Source of the DNA: Paenibacillus sp. J31TS4
GTDB taxonomy: Bacteria; Bacillota; Bacilli; Paenibacillales; NBRC-103111
Length of the DNA: 64,000 nt
Assembly: GCF_018403265.1 (NCBI RefSeq)
Contig: NZ_BOSI01000002.1
Location: 372,001-436,000 of the forward strand
Direction: 5' to 3'
The notes below the pieces were generated by a model. The model ran no database searches, had not been told where the DNA came from, and was given only the letters and a program-made list of their open reading frames with translations. Below, one piece after another: positions 41,326 to 50,668 of the stretch. A program made the translations under genes and the position numbers. Position 1 is the stretch's first letter. Every line of letters starts with the position of its first letter.

Positions 41326-41358
41326 CCCGGTACGAGCTTCGGCTTGACGACCGGAACG

Positions 41359-41409
41359 AAAGAAGGCGCATCGGCTGCCCCGCAAGGGGCGGAGCGATGC
41401 GCCTTCTTT
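41359..41409. terminator. bidirectional terminator
   Basis: AAAGAAGGCGCATCG pairs with CGATGCGCCTTCTTT and an inner GCCCC/GGGGC helix is nested in the loop. It separates convergent ypdA and GNAT genes. Confidence 0.85.
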
Positions 41410-41444
41410 GGCTGTGTCTGGAGCCGCGGTCCACGCGGGTCGGA

Positions 41445-42344
41445 CTACGTCTGAGCGGTGACCGGGAAGGCGAACGGAATGTCTGCGGACACCCACGGCC
41501 CCCGGACGAACAGCATGCTGTCCTGGCGGGTCAGCGTCTCCGCGGGCAGTGGGCCGAGACGGTCGGGACAGAAGCCGAGGCCGAGCGGGCCCGGCAGCAA
41601 GTCGGCGGCCGCCTGGAGCAGCGGAAGCAGGTCCTCCACCCGGGTACAGACGAGGTCGTACACGACCGGCCCCCCGCCTTCGCGGCCGCAGACGAGGAAG
41701 CCGTCGATGCCGGGTAGCTCGTACAGGCCGTCGGCCAGCCCGTTCATGAGATGCCACAGGGCGATTCCGGTGCCGTCCGTCACGCCGAGCGTCCGGGAGA
41801 CCGGAACGCGCCGCTCGAGCAGATTCTGCAGCCGGGCCATGGTGGCGGGCGAAGACAGGGACAGCCTCCGCAGCCCGCCCGCAGCGGGGGATGCCGCCGC
41901 TGCCGAGCCGCCGGATAAGGCGCCGGCGGGAAGCCGGAAGCGGCTCTCGGCGACCGGGCGAAAGCCGAACTTCGGATAGAAGCCGAGCACCTCGCGGTTG
42001 GCGAACAGGAAGCAGGGGCCGTCTCCATCGGCATAGCGGTCGAGGACGGCTTCGAGGAGCTGCCGGGCGAACCCTTGTCCCCGGTAATCGGGCCGCGTCA
42101 TGACCGTGCCGATCTGGACGGCCGGTCTCGCTTCGCCGCCGAGCATGAGCCGGAGCCGGGTCGCCGAGACGTTCGCGACGATCTCCGTGCCGTCTGCGAA
42201 CGACAGGCACTGATACGACTCATCCCAGCAGCCAGCCCGGTACCACGGCTCGAAGTCGATGCCGAACGTATCCTGTGCGAGCCGGTTGAAGCTGGCTCGA
42301 AGCGCATCGTTCTCTTTGTAGTCGGTCACGAGAGTCAAGGTCAT
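41445..42344 (-). CDS. GNAT family N-acetyltransferase
   Basis: A 299-residue protein with the acetyl-CoA loop TRPDYRGQGFARQLLEAVLDRY and the LGFYPKFGFRPV motif in the first half. The second half resembles the C-terminal domain seen in larger Eis-like or two-domain GNATs. It overlaps the stop of the upstream LysR gene by four bases (ATGA), so both are in one operon, transcribed away from aroA. Substrate unknown. Confidence 0.87.
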   Translation of the reverse strand: MTLTLVTDYKENDALRASFNRLAQDTFGIDFEPWYRAGCWDESYQCLSFADGTEIVANVSATRLRLMLGGEARPAVQIGTVMTRPDYRGQGFARQLLEAVLDRYADGDGPCFLFANREVLGFYPKFGFRPVAESRFRLPAGALSGGSAAAASPAAGGLRRLSLSSPATMARLQNLLERRVPVSRTLGVTDGTGIALWHLMNGLADGLYELPGIDGFLVCGREGGGPVVYDLVCTRVEDLLPLLQAAADLLPGPLGLGFCPDRLGPLPAETLTRQDSMLFVRGPWVSADIPFAFPVTAQT

Positions 42345-43288
42345 GAGGTCGGTTCCTCCTCTTCTGATAGGGATACGTTCTCGGGACCGGGCTCCGCCCG
42401 AGAGGGGCCGGTCCCGAGCAGGCTCGCGGCGAAGCGCTCCGCGGCCGCGGACAGCGGCAGTCCGCGCCGGACGGCGAGGCCTACCGTCCGCTCGGGAGGC
42501 GGCTCTGCCGGCGTCAGCTCGACGAGGCTGCCGGCCTCAAGCTCGGCGGCGACGAACGAGCGGGTCACGAAGGCGACGCCGAAGCCCCGGCGGGCCAGCT
42601 CGATGAGCAGGTCGATGCTGCCGAGCTCGATGTCCGCCTCGGGCGTCACGCCGTGCACTGCGAACCACCGCTCAAGGAAGCGGCGCGTGCTGCTCTCCGG
42701 CGAGAGCAGGAGGAGCGGCAGAGCGCCGAGCTCGCTGGCGGCAAGCGGACGTCCGGCGAGCTCCCGGTAGGGCTCGCCCGCGACGAACGCGCCCGCAATG
42801 GCGGCGAGCGGCCGCACGTCGAGCTGCGGATCGTCCGCCGGCAGGTGGACGAGACCGAGGTCGATGCGGCCGTCCTTGAGCCGCTGGGCGATCTCCGGCG
42901 AGCGGCCGTGCGACAGCCGGATGCGAACGCCCGGATACGCCGCCCGGAACGCTTCGAGCTGAGGCAGGAGCAGATGCTTCACGAGCGAATCGCTCGCGCC
43001 GATCCGCAGCTCGCCGCCGGCCAGCCGTTTCAGCTCGCCGAGGCGCTGCTCGCCGGCATCGAGCAGGGCGAGCGACTGCTCGACGAATGCGAACAGCTCG
43101 CGCCCTTCCGCGGTCAGCTCGACCCCTTTGGGAAGCCGATGGAACAGCGTCACGCCGAGCGCCGTTTCCATTTGCTTGATCGCGTAGCTGACGGAAGGCT
43201 GCGTGAGGAATAGCTGCTGGGCAGCCTTGGTCAAGCTGCCGGTCTTAGCGGTCCGGTGAAACATCCGGTACCAATCCAGATGGAACAT
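42341..43288 (-). CDS. LysR family transcriptional regulator
   Basis: A 315-residue LysR protein. The N-terminal helix-turn-helix is AAQQLFLTQPSVSYAIKQMETALGVTLFHRLPKG. The effector domain begins LRIGASDSLVKHLLLPQL. It is divergent from aroA, with 110 bases between the starts. Its gene overlaps the GNAT gene it probably co-regulates. It has a C-terminal low-complexity tail of Glu and Ser. The effector is unknown. Confidence 0.92.
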   Translation of the reverse strand: MFHLDWYRMFHRTAKTGSLTKAAQQLFLTQPSVSYAIKQMETALGVTLFHRLPKGVELTAEGRELFAFVEQSLALLDAGEQRLGELKRLAGGELRIGASDSLVKHLLLPQLEAFRAAYPGVRIRLSHGRSPEIAQRLKDGRIDLGLVHLPADDPQLDVRPLAAIAGAFVAGEPYRELAGRPLAASELGALPLLLLSPESSTRRFLERWFAVHGVTPEADIELGSIDLLIELARRGFGVAFVTRSFVAAELEAGSLVELTPAEPPPERTVGLAVRRGLPLSAAAERFAASLLGTGPSRAEPGPENVSLSEEEEPTS

Positions 43289-43398
43289 GGTATAAATCCT
43301 CTCTATCTCTTTGTGCGATTCTGCTTATTTCTTCTATTGCTCTGCCATCATTATAATCAGAGTTAACGAAAGCAGCAATAATGAGGAGGGAACCGCAA

Positions 43399-44790
43399 AT
43401 GGAAGAAACGAAAACGACAGGCAGCGCGGAGGTAAAGGAGAAGGAAAAGGGGCCGGATCTCGCGGCGAGAGCACCGGGCTCGCGGTACGAAGGTTACCGG
43501 GAGGCGGTGCTGTCGCCCCCTGCCGGTCCCGTCAACGCCGATCTGACGGTCCCGGGAAGCAAGAGCCTGACCAACCGGGCGCTCATTCTGGCCGCTCTGG
43601 CGGAAGGGGAGTCGACGCTGAGCGGCATTCTGAACAGCGACGATTCGTATTGGTGCATCGGGTGCCTGACCGCGCTCGGAGTCGGCGTTGATGCCGGACC
43701 AGCGGAGGACACGGTCATCGTCCGGGGGACGGGCGGCCGCTGGCCGGTCCGGGAGGGCGACCTGTATGTAGGCTCCGCTGGCACGGTCGCGCGGTTCCTG
43801 CCCGGCGCGCTGGCCGCCGGCGAGGGAGTGTGGCGGCTGACCGGCAGCCGCCGGATGAGCGAGAGACCGCTCGCTCCGCTGCTCGCGGCGCTGCGTACTG
43901 GGGGGGCGGACATCCGCTTCGAGGGCGCGGAAGGCTGCCTGCCGTTCACGATGCGGGCGAACGGCCTGCAGGGGGGAGAGACCGTCATTTCCGGCTCGGT
44001 GTCGAGTCAGTTCATCAGCGGCCTCCTGATCGCCGCGCCGTACGCACGCGAGACGATGACCGTCCGGATCGACGGGCCGGTCGTCCAGCGCGCTTATGTC
44101 GAGATGACGCTCGACATGATGCATGCATTCGGCAGCCGGCCGGAAGTGGCGGACGACGGCCAGACCATCGTCGTTCCGCCGGGCCGGTACGAGGGACGGA
44201 CGCTGCAGCTCGAGCCGGACGTCTCGACCTGCGGCTACTTCTGGGCGCTGGCCGCGCTGACGGGAGGCCGCGTCCGCATCGAGGGGATCCGCACCAGCAC
44301 GAGACAGCCGGATATCGAGCTGCTTGAGCTGCTTGAGCGGATGGGCTGCTCCGTGACGCGGGGAGGCGACTTCATCGAGGTAACCGGCGGCAGCCGGCTG
44401 CGAGGCGGCTTCACCGTCAACATGGGGCGCTGGTCCGACCAGACGTTGACGGTTGCCGCTCTGGCGGTGTTCGCCGACGGGCCGGTAACGATGACGGACG
44501 CGGCGCATATCCGCCATCACGAATGCGACCGGATCGCGGCCATTTGCGAGGAGCTCGGCAAGCTCGGCATTCGCGTCGAGGAGCATCCCGACGGGCTGAC
44601 GGTCCATCCAGGTGAGCCGCGCCCCGCGCTCGTCGACTCGCATGACGACCACCGGATGGCGATGGCGCTCTCCCTGATCGGCGTGCGGACGCCGGGCATC
44701 CGGATAGGCGACCCGGGCTGCGTCTCCAAGACGTGTCCGGATTACTTCGACCGGCTGGCGGCTCTCGGTGTAGGCGTAGCCTTCCGGTAG
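43399..44790 (+). CDS. aroA: 3-phosphoshikimate 1-carboxyvinyltransferase (EPSP synthase)
   Basis: A 463-residue enzyme of the shikimate pathway that joins PEP and shikimate 3-phosphate. All key active-site groups are visible: SKSLTNR (Lys-Ser-Arg), SRRMSERP (arginine), SSQFISG (Gln), WSDQTL (catalytic Asp), HHECDR (Glu) and DSHDDHRM (Arg). The loop after the PEP site reads GSAGTVARFLP, not the usual GNAGTAMRP; the same SAGTV-x-RFLP pattern is typical of actinobacterial-type EPSPS. A 30-residue charged N-terminal extension precedes the core. The ATG follows GAGGAGGGAACCG; a start six codons earlier is possible. No other aro gene lies nearby. Confidence 0.93.
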   Translation: MEETKTTGSAEVKEKEKGPDLAARAPGSRYEGYREAVLSPPAGPVNADLTVPGSKSLTNRALILAALAEGESTLSGILNSDDSYWCIGCLTALGVGVDAGPAEDTVIVRGTGGRWPVREGDLYVGSAGTVARFLPGALAAGEGVWRLTGSRRMSERPLAPLLAALRTGGADIRFEGAEGCLPFTMRANGLQGGETVISGSVSSQFISGLLIAAPYARETMTVRIDGPVVQRAYVEMTLDMMHAFGSRPEVADDGQTIVVPPGRYEGRTLQLEPDVSTCGYFWALAALTGGRVRIEGIRTSTRQPDIELLELLERMGCSVTRGGDFIEVTGGSRLRGGFTVNMGRWSDQTLTVAALAVFADGPVTMTDAAHIRHHECDRIAAICEELGKLGIRVEEHPDGLTVHPGEPRPALVDSHDDHRMAMALSLIGVRTPGIRIGDPGCVSKTCPDYFDRLAALGVGVAFR

Positions 44791-45006
44791 CGAAGCGAAT
44801 CCGGAGTCCTTTGAAACCCCATGCGGGTTTCGCCCGCTTAATGGGTTTGCTATTACGTAGCCAGCACAGCAGCAAGCTGGCGGCGGACCGGCTTTTTTGG
44901 GTGATAGCCGGAATTTCCCTGGACGAATCCCGGCCGGACCTGTTACAACGGTAGAAAGACAGCCCGGAGCAGGATGGCATCGGGGCCGGGGAAAGGAAGG
45001 GATAAA

Positions 45007-45822
45007 ATGATCATCAAGGAAGCGGACGGTCTGGCGACCGTCTCGTCGCTGACGGAGGATTTGGCCCGTCTGGGTGTCCGTCCGGGCATGGCCCTCATCG
45101 TGCATTCGTCCATGAAGGCGCTTGGCTGCTGGGTCGCGGGAGGCCCGGCCGCCGTCGTGCTGGCGCTGGAGCAGGCATTGGGGGAGGAGGGAACGCTCGT
45201 CATGCCCGCGCAGACGGCCGACCTGTCGGAGCCGTCGAACTGGAGCCAGCCGCCCGTGCCGGAGGCCTGGTGGGAGACGATCCGGCGGGAGATGCCGCCG
45301 TTCGACCCCAGCTTCACGCCCTCCACCGGCATGGGCGCCATCGCCGAGACGTTCCGCAAGCAGGAGGGCACGCTGCGCAGCAGCCACCCGCAGACGTCCT
45401 TTACCGCGCGCGGTCCGCTTGCAGCCGCATTGCTGGAGGGACATGCGCTGACGAGCGGACTCGGCGAGCAGTCCCCACTCGCCCGGCTTTATGAGCGGGA
45501 CGGCTGGGTTTTGCTGCTCGGAGTCGGCTACGACTCGAACACTTCGCTGCACCTGGCCGAATACCGGGCGGTGTATCCGGGACGCACCTTCATGAAGAAA
45601 GGGGCGCCCATCCAGGTGAACGGCCGTCGGGAATGGACCGAGTTCGAGGATCTGGACTTCGAGACCGACGACTTTGCCGCGCTTGGCGAGGGATTCGAGC
45701 GGGACACGGGCAACGTGCGCCGGGGCAAGGTGGCCGGTGCGGAAGCCCGGCTCATGCCGATGCGGCAGCTCGTCGATTACGCGGTATGCTGGATGGAGCG
45801 CCATCGGCCATCCTCCGAGTAG
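45007..45822 (+). CDS. AAC(3)-family aminoglycoside N-acetyltransferase-like protein
   Basis: A 271-residue protein matching the antibiotic 3-N-acetyltransferase family. Characteristic stretches are MALIVHSSMKALGCWVAGGPAAV, LVMPAQTADLSEPSNW, FTPSTGMGAIAETFRK and SSHPQTSFTARG, where His is the family's catalytic-site residue. The C-terminus includes VLLLGVGYDSNTSLHLAEY, also typical. Bacillus YokD-like proteins of this family show no known resistance role, so resistance is possible but unproven. The ATG follows GGAAGGGATAAA. Confidence 0.9.
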   Translation: MIIKEADGLATVSSLTEDLARLGVRPGMALIVHSSMKALGCWVAGGPAAVVLALEQALGEEGTLVMPAQTADLSEPSNWSQPPVPEAWWETIRREMPPFDPSFTPSTGMGAIAETFRKQEGTLRSSHPQTSFTARGPLAAALLEGHALTSGLGEQSPLARLYERDGWVLLLGVGYDSNTSLHLAEYRAVYPGRTFMKKGAPIQVNGRREWTEFEDLDFETDDFAALGEGFERDTGNVRRGKVAGAEARLMPMRQLVDYAVCWMERHRPSSE

Positions 45823-45933
45823 CGGGAGCCAAAACTGCCGCGCTGGAGGGAATCTGGCGCCTGCCGGCGGGCTTGTTTAGGGAACCGCCTCGAACGGGTA
45901 AGAAGTAGCACATCCTGGAGAGAGGTGAGAACC

Positions 45934-46170
45934 ATGACAGAGCCGGACAAGAACTTTCGCGTGAAGGAGCAGCAGGGGAACCGGGATCACCCGGAGCAGT
46001 ATCCGACCGACAACAAGAGTCTGTTCGATATGTGGGAGAGCGAGAAGAACGTCGATCCGATCCCGATGGAGGATCTGAACATGGAGCAGAGAGAAGAAAA
46101 GCAGCGGCGGGGCGAATCCAAGAGCCAATCTTCCAGCGCGGAGAAGTACAAATCCGGATTCGAAAAATAA
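45934..46170 (+). CDS. small hydrophilic protein
   Basis: A 78-residue, very charged and probably disordered protein (TEPDKNFRVKEQQGNRDHPEQYPTD, then LNMEQREEKQRRGESKSQSSSAEKYKSG). No family recognised. The ATG follows GAGAGGTGAGAACC. Composition resembles small stress or spore proteins of Bacillales, but I see no SASP motif. It lies between the AAC(3)-like gene and a direct repeat. Confidence 0.65.
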   Translation: MTEPDKNFRVKEQQGNRDHPEQYPTDNKSLFDMWESEKNVDPIPMEDLNMEQREEKQRRGESKSQSSSAEKYKSGFEK

Positions 46171-46223
46171 AGCTACGAGCGCGTGGAATCCGGAACGTTC
46201 TGGCTACTCCCGTACCCAAACCG

Positions 46224-46257
46224 AACCATGACGCATACGTAACCATGACGCATACGT
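46224..46257 (+). repeat. 17-base tandem direct repeat
   Basis: AACCATGACGCATACGT occurs twice with no spacer (46224-46240 and 46241-46257), followed by a partial third copy (AAC). It is just upstream of a strong terminator. Confidence 0.85.
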
Positions 46258-46271
46258 AACCAGAAAAGCAG

Positions 46272-46303
46272 AAGAAAAGGGCCGCAGCCGCGGCCCTTTT
46301 CTT
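46272..46303. terminator. bidirectional terminator
   Basis: Perfect 14-base stem AAGAAAAGGGCCGC/GCGGCCCTTTTCTT with a four-base loop. It serves the small hydrophilic gene and the leftward ktrB-type gene. Confidence 0.9.
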
Positions 46304-46419
46304 CGTTCGCGTATTCGCTTGTCCGGCTCTAGCGCCGCCTGGCCGCCCGTTTTCCCGGCCAAATGCCACCTGCGGTTACCGTGTCTGCCGCAGACTCCTC
46401 GGGCAAGGCCGCTCGTTCC

Positions 46420-47751
46420 TTACCCGATAATGATCTTGCCTTCGGGATAGCGGTACAGCTCCTTCTTCGGGTTCGGCTGGAGAGCGAACGCCAGCGTAAC
46501 GAGTCCGATCCGTCCGACGTACATCAGGAAGATGATGAGCAGCTTGCCCGGAAGCGTCAGCTCCTCGGTCAAGCCCATGCTGAGGCCGACGGTGCCAAAG
46601 GCGGAGGCCGCCTCGAACATAATCTTCAGAAACTCCTGATCCTGGACCGTCGACAGCAGCATCGTCGCGAAGACGAGCATGACGACGGAGATGAGCGTCA
46701 GCGTCGTCGCCTTGTAGACGTCGCTCTTGGAGAGCCGGTGCCGGAACAGGACGACGTCCTCCTTGCCCCGTACCATCGCCACGAGAGCGCCGACGAGCAC
46801 GGCGAAGGTCGTGATCTTGATGCCGCCCCCTGTCGAGCCGGGTGCCGACCCGATGAACATGATGACGATCATGAAGAACTGGGTTGCCTCCCGGAGCGAA
46901 GCGATATCGACCGTGTTCAGTCCGGTGGAGCGGAGTGTGAACGACTGGAAGAACGCCGACAGGAACCGAGACGGCCAGTCCAGCGCGCCGAGCGTATATG
47001 GGTTCGTCAGCTCGAAGAGGAAGATGACGAACGCGCCGACACCGGTCAAGATGAAGGTCGCGGACAGCACGACTTTGCTGTGGAGCGACAGCTTGCGCGT
47101 CTTTGGATAGTCGAGCAGGTCCGAGATAACGATGAAGCCGATGCCGCCGAGCAGAATGATCGCCATCGTCACGATGTTCATCCCCACGTCGCCGACATAG
47201 TTGCTGTAGCCGCCGACGAGCTCGAAGCCCGCGTTGTTGAAGATGGAGACGGCGTGAAAGATGCCGTAGTAGATCGCGCGGCCGACCGGGTACTCCTGCG
47301 CCCAGTGAAGGGAGAAGTAGACGGCGGCGATGCCTTCGATCGTGAAGGAGTATAGGAAGACCCGCACGATCAGACGGACGATGCCCTGCATGTTCGTCTG
47401 GTTGAACGACTCCTTCAGAATAAGCCGGCCCTGGAGGGAGACCCGCCGCTTCAGCGCGATGCTGAACCAGGTGGCGGTCGTCATGAAGCCGAGTCCCCCG
47501 AGCTGGACCATGACCAAAATGACAATCTGGCCGAACAAGGAAAAGTAAGTGCCGGTATTCATAACCGCGAGTCCCGTCACGCAGGTGGCGGACGTCGCGG
47601 TAAACAGGGCGTCGACGAACGGCATGCGCACTCCGCTCGCGGTAGCGGCGGGAAGAGAGAGCAGCAGCGTGCCAATAGCGATAATCAGGGCGAAGCCGCC
47701 CGCCAGAACGCGCGGCGGAGTCAGCTTGAGCCATTTTGTGAGAGCATGCAA
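46420..47751 (-). CDS. ktrB: Trk/Ktr-type potassium transporter subunit (KtrB-like)
   Basis: A 443-residue membrane protein with eight membrane spans in four repeated M1-P-M2 units. The selectivity-filter loops are TCVTGL, NNAGFEL, RSTGLNTV and FGTVGLSMG, each with the conserved glycine. It is the ion-conducting subunit of the sodium-dependent Ktr system and normally works with a KtrA-type RCK subunit, for which I see no gene nearby. The ATG is preceded by GAGGTGACC at a loose distance. The divergent gene lies 107 bases away. Confidence 0.93.
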   Translation of the reverse strand: MHALTKWLKLTPPRVLAGGFALIIAIGTLLLSLPAATASGVRMPFVDALFTATSATCVTGLAVMNTGTYFSLFGQIVILVMVQLGGLGFMTTATWFSIALKRRVSLQGRLILKESFNQTNMQGIVRLIVRVFLYSFTIEGIAAVYFSLHWAQEYPVGRAIYYGIFHAVSIFNNAGFELVGGYSNYVGDVGMNIVTMAIILLGGIGFIVISDLLDYPKTRKLSLHSKVVLSATFILTGVGAFVIFLFELTNPYTLGALDWPSRFLSAFFQSFTLRSTGLNTVDIASLREATQFFMIVIMFIGSAPGSTGGGIKITTFAVLVGALVAMVRGKEDVVLFRHRLSKSDVYKATTLTLISVVMLVFATMLLSTVQDQEFLKIMFEAASAFGTVGLSMGLTEELTLPGKLLIIFLMYVGRIGLVTLAFALQPNPKKELYRYPEGKIIIG

Positions 47752-47858
47752 GAGCGGTCACCTCGGTTTTTCTATCATACCTTATCCGGCCATCTTGTCC
47801 TAGCGGCGGAGTATGACCTAGAATGGATCGTATCGTTATTTAAGAAAGGGGCTTGTCC

Positions 47859-48983
47859 ATGGCAATCGGAAGGCGGACGGTCGATCTCACCGACGAGCGG
47901 AGGCCCGATCCGTTCGCTAGAGACGGAAGCGCCAGGCGTATTCCTTTGAGTATCTATTATCCGGCGGAAGTGCGCAAGCCGGAGGCGTGCGCAGAAGGGA
48001 TCGGCAGCCTGCACGAGCCGTGCGCAGGGCAAGCGCTCGCCTGGTTCCGCCAAGCCGGCGCGGATGAAGCCTGCCTATGCGAACGGCAGATCGGCGTATA
48101 TCCCGATGCTCCTCCGGCTGCCGCGCCGGCGGGGATGGACGCTTCTCCGATGAATAGGACCGACACCGGCATCGAAGCGCACGGCCCCACGCGGCTTCCC
48201 GTCGTGCTGTATGCGCCGGGATTCGGCCTCGGGCGCGATATGTACTGGTTCCAGGTCGAGGCGCTAGTGCGGAGCGGCATGATCGTCGCGGCGGCCGGTT
48301 CCGTCTACGAGTCCGTCTTTACCGTACTGGCAGACGGTGGTTTCGTCAAGCAAAAGGAGGAGCTCGGCCGCCTGGAAAGTCTGGATCTGCCGGCCTGGTT
48401 GGCGCTGCTCGCTACCCGTGTCGCCGATCTCTATTGCGTCCTGAACGCGCTGGAAGCGGAAAACGGGCCGGACGGCCTGCTCGCGGGCCGGGCCGATCTC
48501 GGCCGGATCGGCGCGGTCGGTCATTCGCTGGGCGGGGCGGCCGTTTACCGGCTCGCGTCCGGGGATTCCCGCCTGCGGACCGGCGTGCTGCACGATCCGA
48601 GCCTCCACTTGTTCGACCGCACCGTTCCTCCGGCCGCGGCACCGCTGCTGCTGCTCCGCCAGGAGGCTTCCAGCCTCAAGAGGCTCGAGGCCGCCGGCAT
48701 GAACCCGGAGCTCGCCCGGGCCTATATCGCCGGACAGCGGTATGCGGCCGCTGCGCAGACCGAGCTTGTGCGGGTCGGAGGGACGCACCACATGAGCTTC
48801 AGCGACATTCCCCTCCTGCACGGCGAAGCCGGAGCCGAGGCGGCGCAGGCCGCGATCGCCGGCCTGACCGCCGCCTACTTGCGCGAGCGGCTGGCCGGCC
48901 ACGCCGGGGCTTATTCCGCTGCGCTGCACCGACCGTTTGCGGCGCGTTACCGGCGGGTGGACGGGGAAGGAAACGAAGAATGA
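47859..48983 (+). CDS. platelet-activating-factor acetylhydrolase-like alpha/beta hydrolase
   Basis: A 374-residue alpha/beta hydrolase of the PAF-acetylhydrolase II group. The nucleophile elbow is GAVGHSLGGAAVYRL and the catalytic histidine is likely in GTHHMSFSD. The N-terminal region RRIPLSIYYPAE and PVVLYAPGFGLGRDMYWFQVE resembles the beta-strand and oxyanion part of that family. No signal peptide was found, so it is probably cytoplasmic. The ATG follows AAAGGGG; a TTG two codons earlier is possible. Ester substrate unknown. Confidence 0.85.
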   Translation: MAIGRRTVDLTDERRPDPFARDGSARRIPLSIYYPAEVRKPEACAEGIGSLHEPCAGQALAWFRQAGADEACLCERQIGVYPDAPPAAAPAGMDASPMNRTDTGIEAHGPTRLPVVLYAPGFGLGRDMYWFQVEALVRSGMIVAAAGSVYESVFTVLADGGFVKQKEELGRLESLDLPAWLALLATRVADLYCVLNALEAENGPDGLLAGRADLGRIGAVGHSLGGAAVYRLASGDSRLRTGVLHDPSLHLFDRTVPPAAAPLLLLRQEASSLKRLEAAGMNPELARAYIAGQRYAAAAQTELVRVGGTHHMSFSDIPLLHGEAGAEAAQAAIAGLTAAYLRERLAGHAGAYSAALHRPFAARYRRVDGEGNEE

Positions 48984-49080
48984 CGGAATCGCATCGTTTT
49001 CTGACGGAAACACGACAAGGCTGCGCCGGAAAGTATGATACGATTCGATCTACGGATTTCCGATAGGAGGGATTAGATCT

Positions 49081-49956
49081 TTGAAATTGCGCGCATCTGC
49101 CGTACAGTACCATCTTCATACCATAACGGGCTTCTCCGAATTCGCCGACCAGGTGACGCATTACGTCAAAACCGCCCAGGAGTTCGGTGCGGACTTCGTG
49201 CTGTTCCCCGAGTTTCTGACCACGCAGCTCCTGTCCTTTCCGGTGGACGGCAAGGCCCAGACCATAGACGATCTTCCCCGCTATACAGAAGCGTATTACG
49301 CTCTCTTCAGCTCGCTCGCCGGGCGGACGGGGATGCACCTCATCGGAGGCACCCACGTCATCCGCAAGGAAGGCCGGCTGTATAACGCCGCGCATTTGTT
49401 CTATCCGGACGGCCGCATCGAAGAGCAGGCAAAGCTGCATCTGACGCCGACCGAGGTAAAGGAATGGAAGCTCGCGCCCGGAGACGGCCTGCGGGTGTTC
49501 GATACGGCCAAGGGCCGCATCGCCATGCTCACCTGCTACGACATCGAGTTTCCGGAGATCGTCCGGATGGCCCGGGCGATGGGAGCGGACGTCATCTTCT
49601 GCCCGTCCTGCACGGATGACAGGCACGGCTTTTACCGCGTCCGCTACTCGTGCCATGCGAGAACGATCGAGAACCAGGTCTATGTCGTCACGACGGGCAC
49701 GGTCGGCTCGCTGCCGACGGTCGACTTCATGAGAGCCAACTACGGGCAGGCGGCGATCATTACGCCGAACGATATTCCGTTCCCGCATCGAGGCATCATG
49801 ACCGAGGGCGAGATCAACGACGATATGGTCATCACGGGCGACCTCGACCTGAGCCTGCTCGCCGAGGTGCGGGAAGCCGGCTCGGTAACGACCTGGCGCG
49901 ACCGCCGCACGGACCTGTATCCCGACTGGATGCCGGCCATGCTGCTGACGAACTGA
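49081..49956 (+). CDS. carbon-nitrogen hydrolase (nitrilase superfamily)
   Basis: A 291-residue cytoplasmic amidase-type enzyme with the nitrilase catalytic triad in full: E44 in LFPEFL, K118 in EEQAKLHL and C152 in LTCYDIEFPE. It most resembles the omega-amidase/YhcX half-type enzymes. The start is TTG, ten bases after AGGAGG. Two GNAT genes follow at 21 and 4 bases, so a three-gene operon is likely. In B. subtilis YhcX the nitrilase and a GNAT domain are fused in one protein, which suggests functional pairing here. Confidence 0.92.
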   Translation: MKLRASAVQYHLHTITGFSEFADQVTHYVKTAQEFGADFVLFPEFLTTQLLSFPVDGKAQTIDDLPRYTEAYYALFSSLAGRTGMHLIGGTHVIRKEGRLYNAAHLFYPDGRIEEQAKLHLTPTEVKEWKLAPGDGLRVFDTAKGRIAMLTCYDIEFPEIVRMARAMGADVIFCPSCTDDRHGFYRVRYSCHARTIENQVYVVTTGTVGSLPTVDFMRANYGQAAIITPNDIPFPHRGIMTEGEINDDMVITGDLDLSLLAEVREAGSVTTWRDRRTDLYPDWMPAMLLTN

Positions 49957-49977
49957 CCGCGGAAGGGGGGAAAGCCG

Positions 49978-50664
49978 ATGTACCGGAAGGAGATCGTTCT
50001 CCCGGCGCCCGGGGGCAATCGCCGGGCGGTTATCCGGGGTTATGGCGCGGACGACTTCGCGGAGCTGATCCGCATCCAGCAGGAAAGCTTTCCGCCTCCG
50101 TTTCCGCCTGAGCTATGGTGGAACGAAGAGCAGCTCGGCAGCCACATCGCCCTGTTCCCGGAAGGCGCGCTCTGCATCGAGGTGGACGGCGTGCTGGCCG
50201 GCTCGATGACCGGCCTGCTCGTCCGCTTCGATCCGGCGCGGCCGGAGCATACGTGGGCCGAGGTGACCGACGACGGCTACATCCGGACGCACGATCCGGA
50301 CGGCGACACGCTTTATGTCGTCGACATCTGCATCCGTCCGGCTTACCGCAAGCTCGATCTGGGCCGTTGGCTCATGCAGGCGATGTACGAGCTTGTTGTC
50401 CACAAAGGGCTTGTCCGGCTGCTCGGCGGCGGACGGATGCCAGGTTATCACCGGTACGCGGGCGAGCTGAGTCCCGAGAGGTACGTAGAGGCGGTCGAGC
50501 GGGGGGAGCTCCGTGATCCCGTACTTACGTTCCTGCTCCGCTGCGGCCGCACGCCGACGGCTGTCGTCGAGGGCTATCTCGACGACGAAGAATCGCTTAA
50601 TTACGCGGCGCTGATGGAGTGGAGGAATCCGTTCCTCTCCCATCCGCGCCCCGAGGAGGCATAG
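49978..50664 (+). CDS. GNAT family N-acetyltransferase (nitrilase partner)
   Basis: A 228-residue acetyltransferase. The region DICIRPAYRKLDLGRWLMQAMYELVV is the acetyl-CoA loop, and LLGGGRMPGYHRYAGELSPERYVEAVERG is a segment shared with the GNAT half of YhcX-type proteins. It starts 21 bases after the nitrilase stop. The ATG follows GGAAGGGGGGAAAGCCG. Co-expression with the nitrilase suggests it acts on the same amino or amide compound. Confidence 0.88.
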   Translation: MYRKEIVLPAPGGNRRAVIRGYGADDFAELIRIQQESFPPPFPPELWWNEEQLGSHIALFPEGALCIEVDGVLAGSMTGLLVRFDPARPEHTWAEVTDDGYIRTHDPDGDTLYVVDICIRPAYRKLDLGRWLMQAMYELVVHKGLVRLLGGGRMPGYHRYAGELSPERYVEAVERGELRDPVLTFLLRCGRTPTAVVEGYLDDEESLNYAALMEWRNPFLSHPRPEEA

Positions 50665-50668
50665 ACGA

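Noticed and set aside
43363-45804. 813-residue antisense frame over aroA and the AAC(3)-like gene
   Set aside because: It covers two confirmed genes and their gap; composition is low-complexity Arg/Pro/Ala.
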